From Sphagnum compactum (lineage: Eukaryota > Bryophyta > Sphagnopsida > Sphagnales): DNA of 64,000 nucleotides. Shown one piece after another: positions 62,237 to 64,000 of this stretch (positions within the stretch are counted from its first letter, which is position 1; each line of letters begins with the position of its first letter). The stretch spans positions 10,540,001 through 10,604,000 of the forward strand of contig OZ234504.1 in assembly GCA_965153455.1 (NCBI GenBank). The letters run 5' to 3'. A program made the translations under genes and the position numbers. Under the pieces are notes generated by a model that did no database searches, was not told the origin of the DNA, and saw nothing but the letters and a program-made list of their open reading frames with translations.

Positions 62237-64000
62237 TCATCAGAAGCTATTGGACAGTCCAATGAATTTAGTCAGTGAGAGACCATCTCTAGACATCATT
62301 TTGCCTCCCTCAATTTGCAGTGTCAACCCCTCCACCTTCTTAGATTTCCACTAGTCTTTGTCCACTCTTCTACCCAGGAATGGGAGTGGGATGGGGTAGG
62401 TTCACTTGGTGCTTTCAATAGGTCTCAGAACAGTTATGAGATAGACTTATGTACTCTACATGACAATTCTATGAAAATGACTGATGAGCTCTTTCACTTA
62501 TACTGCAAATGCAGAACATGTCAGGAGGACTCCTTTTGGTTGCAGGATGTCTGTGTGCCTAATGCATTTTTCAATATGCCATAGTTGTAATGTTCATTGT
62601 CAGTCGCTTAGTTCCAATGTGTTGAGATCCAAAAGAGCCGCATTGTTGGCAACCCTCTGTTTGTATGGCTGACCTATTGGCCTCATTGTTTGTCCTTCTG
62701 TGTCAAATTTACTCCAGTGTTGGAGACTGTGGTGCATTCCACAATGAAGGCTGCAATCTTAATTTCACTTGGTGTTGAGTTCTGTGAGTACAACCAGTCT
62801 GTTGGAGCTTTTTTGTTGGTGAGGCTGGTGGAATCATCAGGGTGCCAAGTAATTGAAGGTTCTTTAATTGAATTGCTATGTTCACATCTTTATGGTCATG
62901 GTGACGTGAAACTCACACCTCTCATATTTCACCAGATCTGTTTCTTGGGTGATCAGAATGTCTTCCCTCTTTTGTCTACAGCCTCAGATATCAAATTTGA
63001 ATATTCATGGATATGTTCGGTATTGCAAAAGCTACTACAACCACAACCTTGTTGCTGAAGGAATGAGTATTAAACCTGAAATCATGTGTTCCTGTAATTT
63101 GAAATTTCTGATTCATTCTGGACAACCTCCTTTGATTTGGAACCTATCTATAGTTTGGAATAGGGAATCTCCCAGTAACTGCCCGAGATTCATTTTCAGA
63201 TGTATAGGTGGAGTGGTTTGATGGTTGAGGAAAGCACTGCATCAACTTCAAACTCTGCATGCAATGTCTGCTGCTAAGCAAGTGTTCCAGATGGAACATA
63301 ATCAAGCAAATCTGAGATCTTTTGCAGTCATGGAAGAGGCAAGCAAAAATTCTAAGATGACCTGCAAATCAATCACATGACCTTCCCATTGTCTTGATTG
63401 AAATCTGGTGAATTTTAAGCATATTGTGGTACAGACTACACTAGGAGAAATCAAATAAGGTGTGCAGAAGGAGAGGGGATGACTTCAAATAGCTTCTTCA
63501 CTTTTGTTGATGTGCTGAATAAATCTTCACATTCATAAGCATCCAAGGAAGGTTGTTGTCTTGAACAGAATCTGATGTTTTTGTCAGTTACTGCCTTGTT
63601 GACAGGCACACCAATATGGTAGCATCGCACTGAGGCCACAGAAGATTTAGAAATGCACTACAATTCGAGAAATGATTGCATAGAAATTTGTGGCAATTGA
63701 AAGCCAATAGCCTGAGTTAAAGTGTAGACAATGATACATCAATTTTAGATTTACTGACTCAATCTTTTACTTCAATCTATTATGCTATATTTTTTGTTAG
63801 TTTTATAGGATTTATCCTCCTTATGTCCATGACTTGTTCATCTTATGTTTCTTGTGCTTCGACAACTTCATTTTGAGCTTCAGGGTAGCAACTACATCCA
63901 TTAGGGCTAGCGCTTTCTCAATGCTAAGGTGTTATGAAATGGTGCTTCCTCAAAGGTGCTATTGAAGCTTGTGTCCTCGTTTTGTTGCAACTTGAAATAC
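62237..64000. other. 3' region of MED30 and unassigned gene-like DNA
   Basis: The composition stays less AT-rich than the repeat regions and resembles untranslated or intronic plant DNA. Frames at 62315-62584, 62690-63058 and 62949-63221 are open for 90-120 codons but show no family motif, and I could not chain them through plausible splice sites into a recognisable protein. The window ends here, so a neighbouring gene's intron or 3' end is possible. Confidence 0.4.

Noticed and set aside
1-64000. tRNA, rRNA, CRISPR arrays, bacterial operons or organellar DNA
   Set aside because: No cloverleaf with conserved boxes, rRNA core sequence, regularly spaced direct repeats with unique spacers, or organelle gene order was seen; spliced nuclear genes and nuclear transposons dominate.

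Overview
This is a nuclear window from a land plant with a repeat-rich genome. It shows GT-AG split genes, a plant-type leucine-rich-repeat receptor kinase, a plant-form Mediator subunit and relics of hAT, MULE, LTR-retrotransposon, CACTA and Helitron/Helentron elements in very AT-rich DNA. The lineage cannot be fixed from the sequence alone. The fructosamine-kinase homologue looks less angiosperm-like than cyanobacterial-like, and a Helitron-type helicase is followed by an endonuclease-like stretch, so a fern or gymnosperm is my inference rather than an observation.

Three genes can be joined across introns with every splice phase in register. (1) 23038-26772 (+): an 11-exon, 375-codon fructosamine/ribulosamine-3-kinase-like gene with a plastid-transit-like first exon. 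(2) 32108-29339 (-): a 3-exon, 750-codon LRR receptor-like kinase of the IMK2/IMK3 type whose catalytic HRD and DFG aspartates are both replaced. (3) 60875-62236 (+): a 3-exon, 200-codon Mediator subunit 30. Genes 1 and 2 are convergent, with about 2.5 kb between their stop codons.

Layout: 1-22.7 kb is AT-rich intergenic DNA holding a 1.5 kb terminal-inverted-repeat element (335-1844), a decayed BED/hAT transposase (about 8.5-10.7 kb), a gag/zinc-knuckle relic (about 17.5-19.0 kb) and several repeat blocks. 22.7-32.5 kb is a gene island. 32.5-60.4 kb is again repeat territory: a roughly 310-330 bp tandem array (33.1-34.9 kb), a MULE N-terminal relic (35.7-36.3 kb), a 4.47 kb CACTA-like element (38329-42799) with an internal 96-bp array, GTAG-type repeats (44.75-45.4 kb), a MULE C-terminal relic on the other strand (46.56-45.77 kb), an AGTGGA..TCCACT array (49.4-50.5 kb), a 4 kb large inverted repeat (54424-58411) and a Helitron/Helentron relic (58.7-59.6 kb). 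60.7-64 kb is a second gene-like island with MED30.

The three genes do not form a pathway: one is probable plastid deglycation, one probable plasma-membrane signalling with a pseudokinase, one nuclear transcription. I saw no rRNA, tRNA, CRISPR or prokaryotic features. Exon borders are inferred from reading frame, GT-AG signals and family knowledge, without transcript data.
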